A stretch of 64,000 bases of DNA from Rhodococcus sp. G-MC3 (GCF_030063335.1 NZ_JASISW010000008.1:62001-126000); one strand, 5' to 3'; positions 1 to 9,625 are shown, numbered from the stretch's first letter. Notes: generated by a model not told the origin, from the letters alone. A program made the numbers and translations.

Positions 1-381
1 AAGCGCCAGCAGCGGCGTGCAATAACTCAGAATCGCGAGCTGGGTGGCCAACGATTCGACGGGCGGAACGAGAACCACCAGCACCGCGAGGGCAACGGCC
101 AGCAGATTGCCCCATAGGAACCCTTGCAGTGCGCCCGCTGCGGTGACGCTGAAGTTGGGGCCGTAGAGGGCCCAGCCGTCGTCGAGCATTGTTTCGACGA
201 CGGCCCACGGACTCGGAACGGTTCCGCCGGCCACACCGAGGGCGGCAAGGATCCACCAGAGCGCAACGAGTCCGATGATGCCGACGGCCCCACCGAGCCA
301 CTTCGGTCGGCCGAAAGACGTCTTTCGGTTCGATGTCTCGATCTGTGCTTCCGCGACCTTCTCGATGTCGGCGATGGTCAT
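1..381 (-). CDS. ABC transporter permease, TauC/SsuC type (3' part cut by window edge)
   Basis: This is the first ~127 residues of an inner-membrane permease of the nitrate/sulfonate/taurine importer class; the C-terminus lies beyond the left edge. After a hydrophilic N-terminus there is a hydrophobic helix around residues 29-50 ([12 protein letters not shown]) and the typical family phrase with VPSP followed by further helices. Its start ATG at 381 overlaps the stop of the ATPase gene (ATGA), so the two are translationally coupled and should form one importer. The substrate-binding protein is not in the window, so the substrate (sulfonate, nitrate, pyrimidine precursor or other) cannot be told. 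Confidence 0.85.
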   Translation of the reverse strand, partial: MTIADIEKVAEAQIETSNRKTSFGRPKWLGGAVGIIGLVALWWILAALGVAGGTVPSPWAVVETMLDDGWALYGPNFSVTAAGALQGFLWGNLLAVALAVLVVLVPPVESLATQLAILSYCTPLLAL

Positions 382-1157
382 GCGAGAGCCGCCTTGCCGA
401 ACAGCAGGCCCGACAGGTAGTCGTGGATCTTGTGGAACTCGGGGGTGCGCATCATCTCGGGGGTACGTGGGCGCGGCAGGTCGATGGGAACCACTTCGAG
501 GATGCGCCCGGGTCGCGGCGTCATGACGGCAACCACATCGGAGAGGAAGATCGCCTCGGCGATGCCGTGCGTGACCATGAGAGTCGTCGCGGGTTTCTCG
601 GTCCAGATTCGCAGGAGTTCGAGGTTGAGGCGCTGGCGAGTCATGTCGTCGAGGGCGCCGAATGGCTCGTCGAGCAGCAACACGCTCGGCTTCACCACGA
701 GCGAGCGGGCAATCGACACACGCTGACGCATGCCGCCCGAGAGCTGCGCGGGCTTTGCATTTTCGAAGCCCTCCAACCCGACGAGTGTCACCAGGTCCGC
801 GATGAGCTCCGGGTCGGGATCGAGACCGGCGACCTGCAGCGGGAGTTTGATGTTCGAGATGACGCTGCGCCACGGCAGCAAGGCCGAGTCCTGGAAGGCG
901 ATCCCCAGCTCGTGGCGTTTGCGCAGTTCGGCGGGGGACTGGCCGTTGATCAGTGCGGTGCCGGTCGTGGGGGTATCGAGGCCGGCGAGGATGCGCAGAA
1001 CCGTCGATTTTCCGCAGCCCGACGGCCCGAGAAGTGAGAGGAACGTTCCCTCGGGCGTCTCGACGGATACGTCGGTGAGCGCCTCGACGGACGTGCGGCC
1101 GAGGCTGAAGGTTTTGCCGAGACCTGAGATGTTCAGGCCGGTGCTGGTGCCGATCAT
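378..1157 (-). CDS. ABC transporter ATP-binding protein, TauB/SsuB type
   Basis: A 259-residue cytoplasmic ATPase that would power the adjacent permease. Walker [10 protein letters not shown] lies at residues 44-52, the signature LSGGM at 139-143, and Walker B with LLDEP at 161-165. The FGALD and MVTHG phrases are typical of nitrate/taurine/sulfonate import ATPases. I chose the ATG at 1157 (MIGTSTG) because the longer reading frame up to 1331 adds an atypical basic stretch before the conserved beta-strand. The stop overlaps the permease start by 4 bases. Substrate unknown. Confidence 0.9.
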   Translation of the reverse strand: MIGTSTGLNISGLGKTFSLGRTSVEALTDVSVETPEGTFLSLLGPSGCGKSTVLRILAGLDTPTTGTALINGQSPAELRKRHELGIAFQDSALLPWRSVISNIKLPLQVAGLDPDPELIADLVTLVGLEGFENAKPAQLSGGMRQRVSIARSLVVKPSVLLLDEPFGALDDMTRQRLNLELLRIWTEKPATTLMVTHGIAEAIFLSDVVAVMTPRPGRILEVVPIDLPRPRTPEMMRTPEFHKIHDYLSGLLFGKAALA

Positions 1158-1363
1158 TCCCCGGACAGTAGAAGCGAAGAGTTGCGTCCGTATTTCGTCG
1201 GTGTCACCGCGGCGTTCCTGTCTTAACCCGCGGCGTAAGACATTCGTCAAAGTAGTGGCGCCGTGCATGGTGCGTCGGAAGACTCGCAGAGGTGACACTC
1301 TTCCAACTTCTGCCTTCGTTGAGGGCCGCATGTCGTTATCGCTTCGACTCGCCTTGCTGGCCG

Positions 1364-1654
1364 GTGGATACTCACTTCACCCTCGGTCGTCTGATGATCG
1401 ACGGATCGATGGCCGAGGATCTCGCCGACTGCTACGGAACTCCGACCATGCTGGGCGACATCGTCGTCACCAGGGTCCGGTCCGTCGTTGCGGGGATGGT
1501 GACGGTCGACGGCGACGTCGACCCCGTCGATGGGGAGATTGCCAATCGTCATTCCGTCGCTCGCCGCGAACATTTCGCGTTCGGCGACACCAAGATCGAA
1601 CTGCCGTCCGACGTCCGGGCGGGGGATGTTCTAGCGCTGGTCTCGAAGGCCTAG
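1364..1654 (+). CDS. hypothetical protein
   Basis: A short frame of about 96 codons running from a possible GTG at 1364 (or ATG at 1394) to 1654. It has strongly GC-rich third positions, as real genes here do, and an acidic, valine-rich protein with repeated VDGD/DVDPVDG phrases. No family is recognised, no signal peptide or membrane segment is visible, and no convincing ribosome-binding site marks the start. Its 3' end overlaps the 3' end of the convergent AccD3-like gene by 24 bases. It could be a genuine small gene or a chance frame. Confidence 0.4.
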   Translation: MDTHFTLGRLMIDGSMAEDLADCYGTPTMLGDIVVTRVRSVVAGMVTVDGDVDPVDGEIANRHSVARREHFAFGDTKIELPSDVRAGDVLALVSKA

Positions 1655-3136
1655 TGTCCGGTAGCGGCTCATGCGGGTGGTCAGTCGGTCGTCGGGATTG
1701 CAACCCTCGAGGCCGCGGAGTTCCCGCGCGATTGCGCCGGCTACGCGCATCGAGAATTCAACGGGTTCCTCTGCTGCATCCGGGTGTTCGGGGACGATCG
1801 CGTCGACGATGCCATCGCGCAGCAGGTCGACGGAACGTATTCCCTGTGCCTCGGCCATGTCGGCAGCGTGGGTGGTGTCACGATGAACAATGGCACTTGC
1901 GCCCTCGGGAGGAAGCGGTGCAAGCCAGGCATTCTGGGCGCACAGTGTTCGGTCGGCGGGCAGTAGAGCGAGTGCTCCGCCGCCGGTGCCTTGCCCCAGT
2001 AGAACCGACACGGTCGGTGTGGCGACGGTGACGAGATCGCTGATGCAGCGTGCGATCTCGGGTGCTATGCCGCCCTCTTCGGCTTCCTTGGACAACGCGG
2101 CACCGAATGTGTCGATGACGAGCACCAGTGGAATGCCCAGCTCCTCGGCGAGTTTCATGCCGCGGCGCGCTTCGCGGAGAGCACCGGGCCCCATCGTCGC
2201 GGTGACGCTGTGACTGCTGCGATCGTTGCCGAACACCACGCACGATATCCCGCGAAATCGGCACAGTGACAGCAGAATGGTGGTGTCCGACTCGCCCTGG
2301 CCGGTTCCGGAGAGTGGGACCTGTTCGGTGGCAGCGTGTTCGAGGAGCTGGCGGACACCGGGTCGGTCGGGGCGCCTGGAAGATTCGACCGAGTGCCAGG
2401 CCGAGTGCTCGGGGATATCGGCGACGGCCGGTGCGGGCTCGAGATCTCGCGGCGGCTCGGAATCACCGCTGACGACGCGCAGGGCCCGCACCATCAAGTG
2501 CCGCAGGCTGGCTACCGGCACCACGCCATCGATGACGCCGTGGTGGTACAGATTCTCGGCGGTCTGGACCCCATCGGGAAATGGCTTGTCGTACAGCGCC
2601 TGATAGACACGCGGCCCGAGAAATCCGATGAGTGCTCCCGGCTCGGCGAAGGTGACGTGGGCCAGCGAACCCCAGGAGGCGAACACGCCGCCCGTCGTCG
2701 GATTGCGGAGGTACACCAGATAGGGCAACCCAGCCTGCTTGTGCAGGGTGACGGATGCGGCGATCTTCACCATTTGCACGAATGCGAGGGTGCCTTCCTG
2801 CATCCTCGTGCCACCGGAGGTCGGCGACGCGACGAGCGGCAACTTCTCGGCGGTCGCTCGTTCGATTGCGGTGACGATCCGCTCTGCTGCCGCAACTCCG
2901 ATCGAGCCCGCGAGAAAAGCGAACTCGCAGGCGATGATGGCTACCGGCCTGCCGTCGACCAGGCCTCGCCCGGTGAGTACCGACTCGTCGACACCGCTCT
3001 TGTCCCGGGCTTTGACGAGGTCAGCGGCGTAGGCGGGACCAGGGGAGACGTCGAGCGGAGTTACGTCCCAGGACGCGAACGATCCGCCGTCGAGAACTGC
3101 ATCGAGTATCTCGGCGGCGGACGTTCGCGGGTTCAT
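1631..3136 (-). CDS. accD3: acyl-CoA carboxylase carboxyltransferase, fused beta/alpha (AccD3-like)
   Basis: A 501-residue cytosolic carboxyltransferase. The N-terminal half (about 1-230) resembles the AccD beta subunit, with the SPTSGGTRMQEG motif that builds the acyl-CoA oxyanion site. The C-terminal half (about 260-480) resembles AccA, with LVLVIDTFGA and GQGTGGGALAL motifs. Size and organisation match M. tuberculosis AccD3 (Rv0904c, about 495 aa), whose neighbours EchA6, the metallo-hydrolase and CtpE also have homologues in this window. The family transfers carboxyl from biotinylated carrier protein to acyl-CoA. AccD3's exact substrate is unsettled, so acetyl-CoA is only the default guess. 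The start ATG at 3136 lies just upstream of the ABC-2 permease stop. Confidence 0.88.
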   Translation of the reverse strand: MNPRTSAAEILDAVLDGGSFASWDVTPLDVSPGPAYAADLVKARDKSGVDESVLTGRGLVDGRPVAIIACEFAFLAGSIGVAAAERIVTAIERATAEKLPLVASPTSGGTRMQEGTLAFVQMVKIAASVTLHKQAGLPYLVYLRNPTTGGVFASWGSLAHVTFAEPGALIGFLGPRVYQALYDKPFPDGVQTAENLYHHGVIDGVVPVASLRHLMVRALRVVSGDSEPPRDLEPAPAVADIPEHSAWHSVESSRRPDRPGVRQLLEHAATEQVPLSGTGQGESDTTILLSLCRFRGISCVVFGNDRSSHSVTATMGPGALREARRGMKLAEELGIPLVLVIDTFGAALSKEAEEGGIAPEIARCISDLVTVATPTVSVLLGQGTGGGALALLPADRTLCAQNAWLAPLPPEGASAIVHRDTTHAADMAEAQGIRSVDLLRDGIVDAIVPEHPDAAEEPVEFSMRVAGAIARELRGLEGCNPDDRLTTRMSRYRTLGLRDQR

Positions 3137-3145
3137 GGACGAAGT

Positions 3146-4342
3146 TTAACGAGCAAACGCTTCTTTCCACGTGACGGTCTTGCCGATGCGCAGTATCGAG
3201 CGCTGGTAGATCTTCGCGGCGACGACGGCGAGCCCGGCTGTGGTGGCCGCCATGATGAGTGCAGTGCCGACGATCTGGTAGATCGGAGCGACGCCTGCGG
3301 CGATGCGCAGCGGCATCATGACCGCGGAGAACGGCGGGATCCAACTCAACACGTTGCTCAGCGTGCTCTCCGGATCTCCGACAGAGTAGAACGCGGCGAA
3401 GAACATCGCCATGATCAGCAGCAGTAGTGGCATCGTCGTCGAATTGACGTCTTCCTGGCGCGAGACCATCGAGCCGCCTGCGGCGTAGAGGACGGCGAAG
3501 AACGCGAAGCCGAGCACGAACCATCCGAGCGTGCCGGCAAAGACACTGAGCGCGGTACCGGTGACGGTCAACGTTCCGGTCGCGAGACCCGCGCCGACTC
3601 CCGCGGCGCCGTACAGCGCCAGCTGCAGGATGCCGACTGCTCCGATGCCGATGATCTTGCCCCACAGCAGCTGTAGCGGGCGGACCGTAGACAGAAGAAG
3701 TTCGACCACACGCGAGGACTTCTCCTCCACGACGCCCATCGCGACGTACATGCCGAAGCCGATGATCTGGGCATAGAGGATGAAGACGGCGGCCAGCGAG
3801 AGCGCGACACGTTGCCCTGCTTCGGGGTCAGGCGGGTCGATTGCGTCGACTGTGACCGTCGCGTTGGCGGTTGCGGCCGCGAGAGATGCTTGGTCGACGC
3901 CCTGTACATTCAATGCGGCGGTGGTGGCCTCGGATTGGACGCTTCCTTCGACGACTGCGCGTAGTGCGCCGTTGAGTTCCGAGTCGGTGATGGCGGTGTA
4001 GGCGCCAGCGCTCTCGGGGACGAGAGCTACGGCAAGGTCACCGGATTCGACACCCGACCGGGCCTGTGCGGCGTCGGCGATCTCACGGATTTCGACGGGA
4101 TTCCCGACGGCATCTCCAGTGGTTTCGAGCACTGTTGCAATCGATTGGCTGCCGACGATTCCGATGACGTCGCGCTCTTCGTCGTCACCTCCCGAGAAGA
4201 ACGAGTAGGCGATGATGCCGCCGATGATGACGGCAAGGATGATGACGTTACTGATGACGAAGCTCTTCTTCATCACCTGAACTGTGAACTCACGCTTGGC
4301 AATCAGGCCGATGGCGCGGCGGCTGGATACTTGCTGGCTCAT
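3146..4342 (-). CDS. ABC-2 type exporter permease
   Basis: A 398-residue membrane protein with the NatB/ABC-2 layout: a cytoplasmic start, one helix near residues 28-50, an extracytoplasmic domain to about residue 180, then five or so C-terminal helices. An EEKSSRVVELLLST phrase, typical of the coupling region, precedes the second helix set. The ATPase gene lies immediately upstream and overlaps it by 4 bases, so the two form one exporter. Export substrates of such pairs (Na+, peptides, drugs) cannot be predicted from sequence. A small membrane protein and an XRE regulator precede the pair on the same strand and may belong to the same unit. Confidence 0.87.
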   Translation of the reverse strand: MSQQVSSRRAIGLIAKREFTVQVMKKSFVISNVIILAVIIGGIIAYSFFSGGDDEERDVIGIVGSQSIATVLETTGDAVGNPVEIREIADAAQARSGVESGDLAVALVPESAGAYTAITDSELNGALRAVVEGSVQSEATTAALNVQGVDQASLAAATANATVTVDAIDPPDPEAGQRVALSLAAVFILYAQIIGFGMYVAMGVVEEKSSRVVELLLSTVRPLQLLWGKIIGIGAVGILQLALYGAAGVGAGLATGTLTVTGTALSVFAGTLGWFVLGFAFFAVLYAAGGSMVSRQEDVNSTTMPLLLLIMAMFFAAFYSVGDPESTLSNVLSWIPPFSAVMMPLRIAAGVAPIYQIVGTALIMAATTAGLAVVAAKIYQRSILRIGKTVTWKEAFAR

Positions 4343-5229
4343 GCTACGGCCTCTCGGAACAGATCGCTCAGCGATGGCTTGTGGAAGGAGAATTCGTGGA
4401 CCGGGCCGGTTGCCAGCGCGGCGCGCAGGACGGCTTGGTCATCGGTTCCCGGTTTGATGGCGAGTACGGTGCGGCCGTTGCCATGGCGCAGCTGCTCGAC
4501 CCCGGGAATGTCGCCGGCCCAGCCTGCGGGAGCCTGCGGCGCATGTACTTCCAGCTGCGAGTCGCCGGAGCCGCGGAGTTCGTCGACGGTGCCGACGGCT
4601 TTCATGGAACCTGCCGCGATGATGCCGACGCGGTCGCACAGTCGTTGCACCAGATCCAGCTGATGGCTCGAGAAGATCACGGGAACGCCTGCCGCCGCCT
4701 TCTCTCGCAGCACTTCGCTCATGACGTCGACGGCGACGGGGTCGAGGCCGGAGAACGGTTCGTCCAGAACGAGGACGGCCGGGTCGTGGATCAGGGCAGC
4801 GGCGAGCTGAACGCGCTGCTGGTTGCCGAGGCTCAGGGCATCGACGGTGTCGCCTCGGCGCTCCGAGATCCCCAACCGTTCGGTCCATCGCTGGACGGCG
4901 GATTCGGCATCGGATTTCGAAAGTCCATGCAGCTCGGCCAGATACGCAAGCTGAGGGCCGACCTTCATCTTCGGATAGAGGCCGCGTTCCTCGGGCATGT
5001 AGCCGATGGTGCGCCGGACATCGAGGTCGACTGGTTTGCCGCCCAGCAGGACCTGGCCGGAGTCCGCGGACAGGACGCCGAGGGTGATGCGCATCGTCGT
5101 GGTCTTGCCTGCGCCGTTGCTGCCGACGAACCCGAACAGTTCGCCGGGGCGGACGTCGAAGCTCAAAGAGTCCAGGGCGATCTTGTCGCCGTATCTCTTC
5201 GAGATGTTGTCGATCGTGAGGGTGCTCAT
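4339..5229 (-). CDS. ABC-2 exporter ATP-binding protein
   Basis: A 296-residue ATPase. The Walker A phrase GSNGAGKTT lies near residue 38, the signature is LSLGNQQ and Walker B ends LDEPFSGLD. The ATG at 5229 was preferred over the longer frame because it begins directly with the conserved STLTIDNISKRYG. The C-terminal ~80 residues form the accessory domain usual in DrrA/NatA-type ATPases. The 4-base overlap with the permease gene indicates co-translation. It supplies energy for the neighbouring ABC-2 permease at the cytoplasmic face. Confidence 0.9.
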   Translation of the reverse strand: MSTLTIDNISKRYGDKIALDSLSFDVRPGELFGFVGSNGAGKTTTMRITLGVLSADSGQVLLGGKPVDLDVRRTIGYMPEERGLYPKMKVGPQLAYLAELHGLSKSDAESAVQRWTERLGISERRGDTVDALSLGNQQRVQLAAALIHDPAVLVLDEPFSGLDPVAVDVMSEVLREKAAAGVPVIFSSHQLDLVQRLCDRVGIIAAGSMKAVGTVDELRGSGDSQLEVHAPQAPAGWAGDIPGVEQLRHGNGRTVLAIKPGTDDQAVLRAALATGPVHEFSFHKPSLSDLFREAVA

Positions 5230-5246
5230 GGTGCCCTTTCTTTGAT

Positions 5247-5780
5247 CTACAGGTCTTCGGGATCGGGGTCGGGGGTGATCCAGGCGAGAATCATCGCGGG
5301 AGAGCAGCCGCCGAAGAGCAGCGCAACCAGCGTCCACAGGCCACCGGCGTAGGCGAGTTCTTCACTGTCGATCCCGTTGGACAGCAGAATCAATGCCATC
5401 ACCGCTACCAAGACCGCACTGCTCGTGATGGTCAGGCCGATCGAGCGGGCTTCGTTGCGCTGCTGTATTTCCCATTCGTCGAGTGCGCCCATTGGAGCGT
5501 CGCTCTGTCGTCCGGAGACTATTTGCAAGGTTGACCACGTTCCGATGAACAGCACGGTCGCCGGCACCCAGAGAACTGGTGCCCAATCCCAAAACAGGCT
5601 CAGAATCGCGATGATCAAAAGTGCGACGAATGTCGCGGCCAACGCGAGTACGAGAATGCGGCGCCGCCGCCGATTTCGCCAATTCGGAAGCCAATTTCGG
5701 GTCCTGGCGTCATTCTCCAGGAACCGTCGTGTGCGGTAGGCCTGATATCTGGTGAGGACGTTCGAGTCGGGGGTGCTCAT
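5247..5780 (-). CDS. hypothetical membrane protein
   Basis: A 177-residue protein with an arginine-rich cytoplasmic N-terminus (RNRRRRR near residue 35) followed by four predicted membrane helices in two pairs (about 43-62, 68-88, 117-137 and 143-168). A charged linker with DEWEIQQRNEARS separates the pairs. No named family is recognised. Its start overlaps the stop of the XRE regulator gene (ATGA at 5777-5780) and it is followed 17 bases later by the ABC-2 ATPase. The regulator, membrane protein and exporter therefore look like one operon, and the protein may be an accessory or sensor of the exporter. Confidence 0.75.
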   Translation of the reverse strand: MSTPDSNVLTRYQAYRTRRFLENDARTRNWLPNWRNRRRRRILVLALAATFVALLIIAILSLFWDWAPVLWVPATVLFIGTWSTLQIVSGRQSDAPMGALDEWEIQQRNEARSIGLTITSSAVLVAVMALILLSNGIDSEELAYAGGLWTLVALLFGGCSPAMILAWITPDPDPEDL

Positions 5781-6049
5781 GTGCCGTTCTCCCTTCGAAA
5801 CAGTTCGGCGGAGAGTGGACCGAGTTCTTTCCTCGAGAAGACGGCTTCGACGGGGAGGTCGAAGACGTCGCAGATTCGCATCGCGAGGTCGAGGCTCGGG
5901 TAGTGATCACCCCGTTCGAGGGCGCCCACGGTCTGTGGGTTGACTTCGATGAGTTCGGCAAGCTGCGCGCGGCTCATCTTTCGTTCGGCCCGCAGAACTC
6001 CCACCCGGTTGAAGATCGGGAGCGTGTTCCCACGCTTTACGGGGCTCAT
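5777..6049 (-). CDS. XRE-family transcriptional regulator
   Basis: A 90-residue DNA-binding protein consisting almost wholly of an HTH_3 domain: MSRAQLAELIEVNPQTVGAL forms helices 2-3 at about residues 25-44, followed by ERG and PSLDLAMRICDVFD. It resembles the small YozG/PF01381 regulators found next to ABC-2 exporters. The ATG at 6049 gives the normal N-terminus; upstream is an AT-rich stretch (TTTATACAAC on the minus strand) that could hold the promoter. It heads the probable operon with the membrane protein and ABC-2 exporter and likely controls it. Confidence 0.85.
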   Translation of the reverse strand: MSPVKRGNTLPIFNRVGVLRAERKMSRAQLAELIEVNPQTVGALERGDHYPSLDLAMRICDVFDLPVEAVFSRKELGPLSAELFRRENGT

Positions 6050-6126
6050 GGAACAAAGTGTTGTATAAACCCAACGATCTGTCAACCGGGCCAACACGGC
6101 GCGGCAGCTCCGAAAGATCTGCCGCG

Positions 6127-7761
6127 TCAGGCTTCGGTGAGCTGACCGGCCTTCATGGTCCACCGCCGCGTCGCGCGGACGGTATCGAGCATCCGGCGGT
6201 CATGAGTGACCAGCAGCAGGGTGCCCTCGAAGTTCTCCATCGCCCGCTCCAGCTGTTCGATCGCCGGTAGGTCGAGGTGGTTGGTCGGCTCGTCGAGAAC
6301 CAGCAGGTTCACGCCTCGTGCTTGCAGCAACGCCAGCCCCGCTCGGGTTCGCTCTCCGGGGGAGAGTGACTCGGCCGGGCGCAGGGCGTCATCGCCGCGA
6401 AGGCCGAACTTGGCGAGCAAAGTACGTACCTCGGCGTCGGGCCAACTGGGAACCGCGGCGCTCATCGCCTGCGAGACTGTATCGGATCCGACGAAAAGCC
6501 CACGCGCCTGGTCGATTTCGCCGATGGCCACACCGGAACCAAGTGACGCGCTGCCCTCGTCGGGAACAAGCTTTCCGAGTAGTACCGACAGCAAAGTCGT
6601 CTTACCCGAACCGTTGTCGCCCGTGACGAGGATGCGATCGCCCCACTCGATCTGCGTCGTCACCGGCCCGAACGTGAATCCCGAACGCCGCACCATCGCA
6701 CCACCCAGTACCGAGACGATGGCTCCGCTTCGAGGTGCCGCGGCGATCTCCATCCGCAGTTCCCACTCCTTGCGAGGCTCCTCGACGACCTCGAGTCGCT
6801 CGATGCGACGTTGTGTCTGACGGGCTTTCGCTGCTTGCTTCTCGGTCGACTCCGCGCGGGTCTTGCGGGCGATCTTGTCGTTGTCGGTCGCTTTGCGGCG
6901 CGCATTGCGGACGCCGGATTCCATCCAGTTCCGCTGCATCTGCGCTCGCGTCTCCAACGATGCTTTGGTGTCGGCGAAGTCGTCGTACTTTTCCCGGGCG
7001 TGCTGACGGGCAATCTCGCGCTCGGCGAGATAGGACTCGTAGCTACCGTCGTAGACATCGATCCGGTGTTGCGCGCGATCCAACTCGACGATGCCGGTGA
7101 CGGTTCGGGCCAGGAACTCGCGGTCGTGACTGACGACGACGATCGCGGCTCTGGTGTCGACGACGAATCTCTCCAGCTGTTCCAGTCCGGCCAGATCGAG
7201 GTCGTTGGTCGGTTCGTCGAGAAGAAGGATGTCGTAGCGAGCAAGGAGAATGGCGGCGAGCCCGCCGCGTGCAGCCTGGCCGCCGGACAGAGAGGTCATG
7301 AAGGCACTGCCGTCTACCTCCAAGCCGAGGTCGGCGAGCACCTTGGCGGTGCGCTCCGCCAGATCGGCACCACCGAGGGCGAGCCAACGCTCCAACGCCG
7401 GGGTGTAACGATCCTCACCGTCATCGTTGCCGAGTGCCTCGGCTGCGTCGTTCATCGCCTGTTCAGCAGCGCTGACGCCCGTTCGTCTGCCGATGAAGTC
7501 GAGAATCGTCTCGCCATCGACACGATCGGGTTCCTGCGCCAGATAGCCGACCGTCGCGTCGCCGGGGCTTGTATGGATCTCACCCTCGAAATCGGCGGTC
7601 CCGACGCCGGCGAGGAGAGTCAACAATGTCGATTTACCTGCACCGTTGGCCCCGACGAGTCCGATGACGTCGCCCTCGGTGACCGTGAGATCGAGGCCGG
7701 AGAACAAAGTGCGGTCGCCGTGGAAAGCGGCCAGGTCGTCGATTCGGAGCGTTGCGGTCAC
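6127..7761 (-). CDS. ABC-F family ATPase
   Basis: A 544-residue soluble protein with two ABC domains and no membrane segments. The first Walker A (GANGAGKST) is near residue 40, the second (GDNGSGKTT) near 355, and the signatures are SLSGGQ and SLSPGERTR. A long charged linker (about residues 245-320, rich in R, K, E and Q) matches the P-site tRNA-interaction motif region of ABC-F translation factors. Such proteins act on the ribosome, either as housekeeping factors (EttA/Uup-like) or as antibiotic protection factors. The start is GTG at 7761, because the longer frame begins with non-conserved sequence. Divergent to the aldo/keto reductase gene, 58 bases away. Confidence 0.9.
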   Translation of the reverse strand: MTATLRIDDLAAFHGDRTLFSGLDLTVTEGDVIGLVGANGAGKSTLLTLLAGVGTADFEGEIHTSPGDATVGYLAQEPDRVDGETILDFIGRRTGVSAAEQAMNDAAEALGNDDGEDRYTPALERWLALGGADLAERTAKVLADLGLEVDGSAFMTSLSGGQAARGGLAAILLARYDILLLDEPTNDLDLAGLEQLERFVVDTRAAIVVVSHDREFLARTVTGIVELDRAQHRIDVYDGSYESYLAEREIARQHAREKYDDFADTKASLETRAQMQRNWMESGVRNARRKATDNDKIARKTRAESTEKQAAKARQTQRRIERLEVVEEPRKEWELRMEIAAAPRSGAIVSVLGGAMVRRSGFTFGPVTTQIEWGDRILVTGDNGSGKTTLLSVLLGKLVPDEGSASLGSGVAIGEIDQARGLFVGSDTVSQAMSAAVPSWPDAEVRTLLAKFGLRGDDALRPAESLSPGERTRAGLALLQARGVNLLVLDEPTNHLDLPAIEQLERAMENFEGTLLLVTHDRRMLDTVRATRRWTMKAGQLTEA

Positions 7762-7819
7762 TAGGGCATTATCGCAGCGTTCGGGAACAGACTCGGACAA
7801 CCTCTGGTTGGCTATTCGT

Positions 7820-8668
7820 ATGACGTTTTCATCGCAGACCAGTACTGTCCCGACGATCGTGCTCAACGACGGGCAGGCGATTCCTCAGCTCGGTTTCGGT
7901 GTGTGGCAGGTCCCCGACGACGGCGCCCAGGCCGCCGTCGCGCAGGCTTTGCAGGTCGGTTACCGCAGCATCGACACCGCAAAGGTGTACGAGAACGAAG
8001 CAGGCACCGGCAAAGCGATCGCCGAGTCCGGCATCGCCCGCGACGAACTGTTCATAACCACCAAGCTGTGGAACGACGACCAGGGCTACGACTCGACCCT
8101 GGCTGCATTCGACGCCAGTATGGAGCGGCTCGGCCTCGAATACCTCGACCTGTACCTGATCCACTGGCAGCAGTTGGATCGCGACAAGTACGTCGACACT
8201 TTCAAGGCTTTCCAGAAGCTGAAGTCCGAAGGCCGCATCGGGTCCATCGGCGTCTCGAACTTCACCATCCCGACGCTCGAAAAGCTGATCGACGCCGTAG
8301 GCGAAACCCCGGCGGTCAACCAGATCGAGCTGCACCCGCGCTTCAACCAGGAAGAGCTACGCGCCTTCCACACCGAGAAAGGCATCGCCACCGAGGCGTG
8401 GAGCCCGCTGGGATCCGGCACCATCCTCGATGACCCGGCTTTCAAGACGATCGCCGACGCTCACGGCGTCACGCCCGCGCAGGTCATCTTGCGGTGGCAC
8501 ATCCAGCTCGGCAATGTCGTGATCCCGAAATCGGTGACGCCGGAGCGGATCAAGAGCAATTTCGACGTGTTCGGTTTCGAGCTGTCCAGGGACGAACTTC
8601 AGGCGATCAATGCGCTGGACACAGCCGATGGCCGCACCGGCCCGGATCCGGACAAGTTCTCGTCGTAG
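7820..8668 (+). CDS. aldo/keto reductase
   Basis: A 282-residue NADPH-dependent oxidoreductase of the AKR5 type (2,5-diketo-gluconate reductase-like). The catalytic tetrad is visible: D and Y in SIDTAKVYENE (about residues 51-60), K in TTKLW and H in LIHWQ. The cofactor-binding loop IPKSVTPERIKSN is near residues 235-247. These cytosolic enzymes reduce aldehydes and ketones broadly, so the physiological substrate is open. The ATG at 7820 starts MTFSSQ just before the conserved LNDG. Confidence 0.92.
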   Translation: MTFSSQTSTVPTIVLNDGQAIPQLGFGVWQVPDDGAQAAVAQALQVGYRSIDTAKVYENEAGTGKAIAESGIARDELFITTKLWNDDQGYDSTLAAFDASMERLGLEYLDLYLIHWQQLDRDKYVDTFKAFQKLKSEGRIGSIGVSNFTIPTLEKLIDAVGETPAVNQIELHPRFNQEELRAFHTEKGIATEAWSPLGSGTILDDPAFKTIADAHGVTPAQVILRWHIQLGNVVIPKSVTPERIKSNFDVFGFELSRDELQAINALDTADGRTGPDPDKFSS

Positions 8669-8757
8669 CCGCGCTGGTCAGCAGCGGTGAGTGAAAAGCT
8701 ACCGCGGGGTGTTCCAGGGCGCGCACAGGCGGCGGAGCCGCGTATAGGCTGACCCGC

Positions 8758-9579
8758 ATGGCACCGTTGACGGGGAAAACGATCGCTTTGACGGCCGAGC
8801 GGCGGGCGGACGAGTTCGCAGCCCTCCTGGAACGACGCGGCGCTCGAACGGTGCACGTCCCGGCCATCCACGTGCTGCCTCTGACCGACGATGCCGACCT
8901 TCGGGAGAAGACCGAAGGCATCATTTCCGCGCCTCCGGAACTCGTGGTGATCAGTACCGGCATTGGGTTCCGCGGCTGGCTCGATGCTGCCGAAGGTTGG
9001 AACAATCGCACGGAACTTATTGCAGCCCTTGGGGCCTCGCGCATCATCGCGCGAGGCCCCAAGGCTCGCGGTGCCATCCGCGGCGCGGGACTCCAGGAGG
9101 TGTGGTCGCCCACGACGGAGGCCTCGCAGGAAGTTGCCGATCACCTCGAAGCCGAAGGGATCGCAGGCGTCGACGTCGCCGTTCAGCTTCACGGCTCCAT
9201 CACCGAATGGGAGCCGACGATTCATCTGAGCGAAGCGCTGGCCAGTCTCGGCGCCGATGTTCGTCCCATTCTTGTCTACCGCTGGATCAGGCCGCTCGAC
9301 CAGCAACCGCTGATCGATCTTCTCGCGAAGATCCTCGATCACGAGGTCGACGCCGTCACCTTCACGAGCGCCCCGGCCGTCGCGTCTGTGTTGTCGACGG
9401 CCAAGGACAACGGCGTGCTCGACCAGTTCCTCACGGCTCTGCGAGGTCCTGTGGCGGCGATCTGCGTTGGGCCGATCACCTCTGCGCCACTGGACGCGCT
9501 GGATGTTCCAACGCGTATGCCGGAGCGGGCTCGGCTGGGTTCGCTGGCAAAATATGTCGTCGACGAGATCGGCGACTGA
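8758..9579 (+). CDS. hemD: uroporphyrinogen-III synthase
   Basis: A 273-residue HemD-fold protein. It would cyclise hydroxymethylbilane with ring-D inversion to uroporphyrinogen III in heme and corrin synthesis. The two alternating alpha/beta domains are recognisable from LTAERRADEFAALLERRGA at the start, VVISTGIGFRGW near residue 63, and the late DAVTFTSAPAV and ICVGPITS phrases typical of the family. Some mycobacterial homologues carry an added C-terminal DNA-binding domain; this one ends without it. It stands apart from other heme genes, so an additional regulatory role is possible but not shown. Confidence 0.85.
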   Translation: MAPLTGKTIALTAERRADEFAALLERRGARTVHVPAIHVLPLTDDADLREKTEGIISAPPELVVISTGIGFRGWLDAAEGWNNRTELIAALGASRIIARGPKARGAIRGAGLQEVWSPTTEASQEVADHLEAEGIAGVDVAVQLHGSITEWEPTIHLSEALASLGADVRPILVYRWIRPLDQQPLIDLLAKILDHEVDAVTFTSAPAVASVLSTAKDNGVLDQFLTALRGPVAAICVGPITSAPLDALDVPTRMPERARLGSLAKYVVDEIGD

Positions 9580-9625
9580 ACAACTCCGCCCCTCCGCTGC
9601 TGCCGATTCGCGCACGTTCCAGCGA

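Noticed and set aside
730-2031. Long plus-strand frame (433 codons) opposite the ATPase and accD3 genes
   Set aside because: It is antisense to two well-supported genes, rich in R/S/P as expected from a GC-rich shadow frame.
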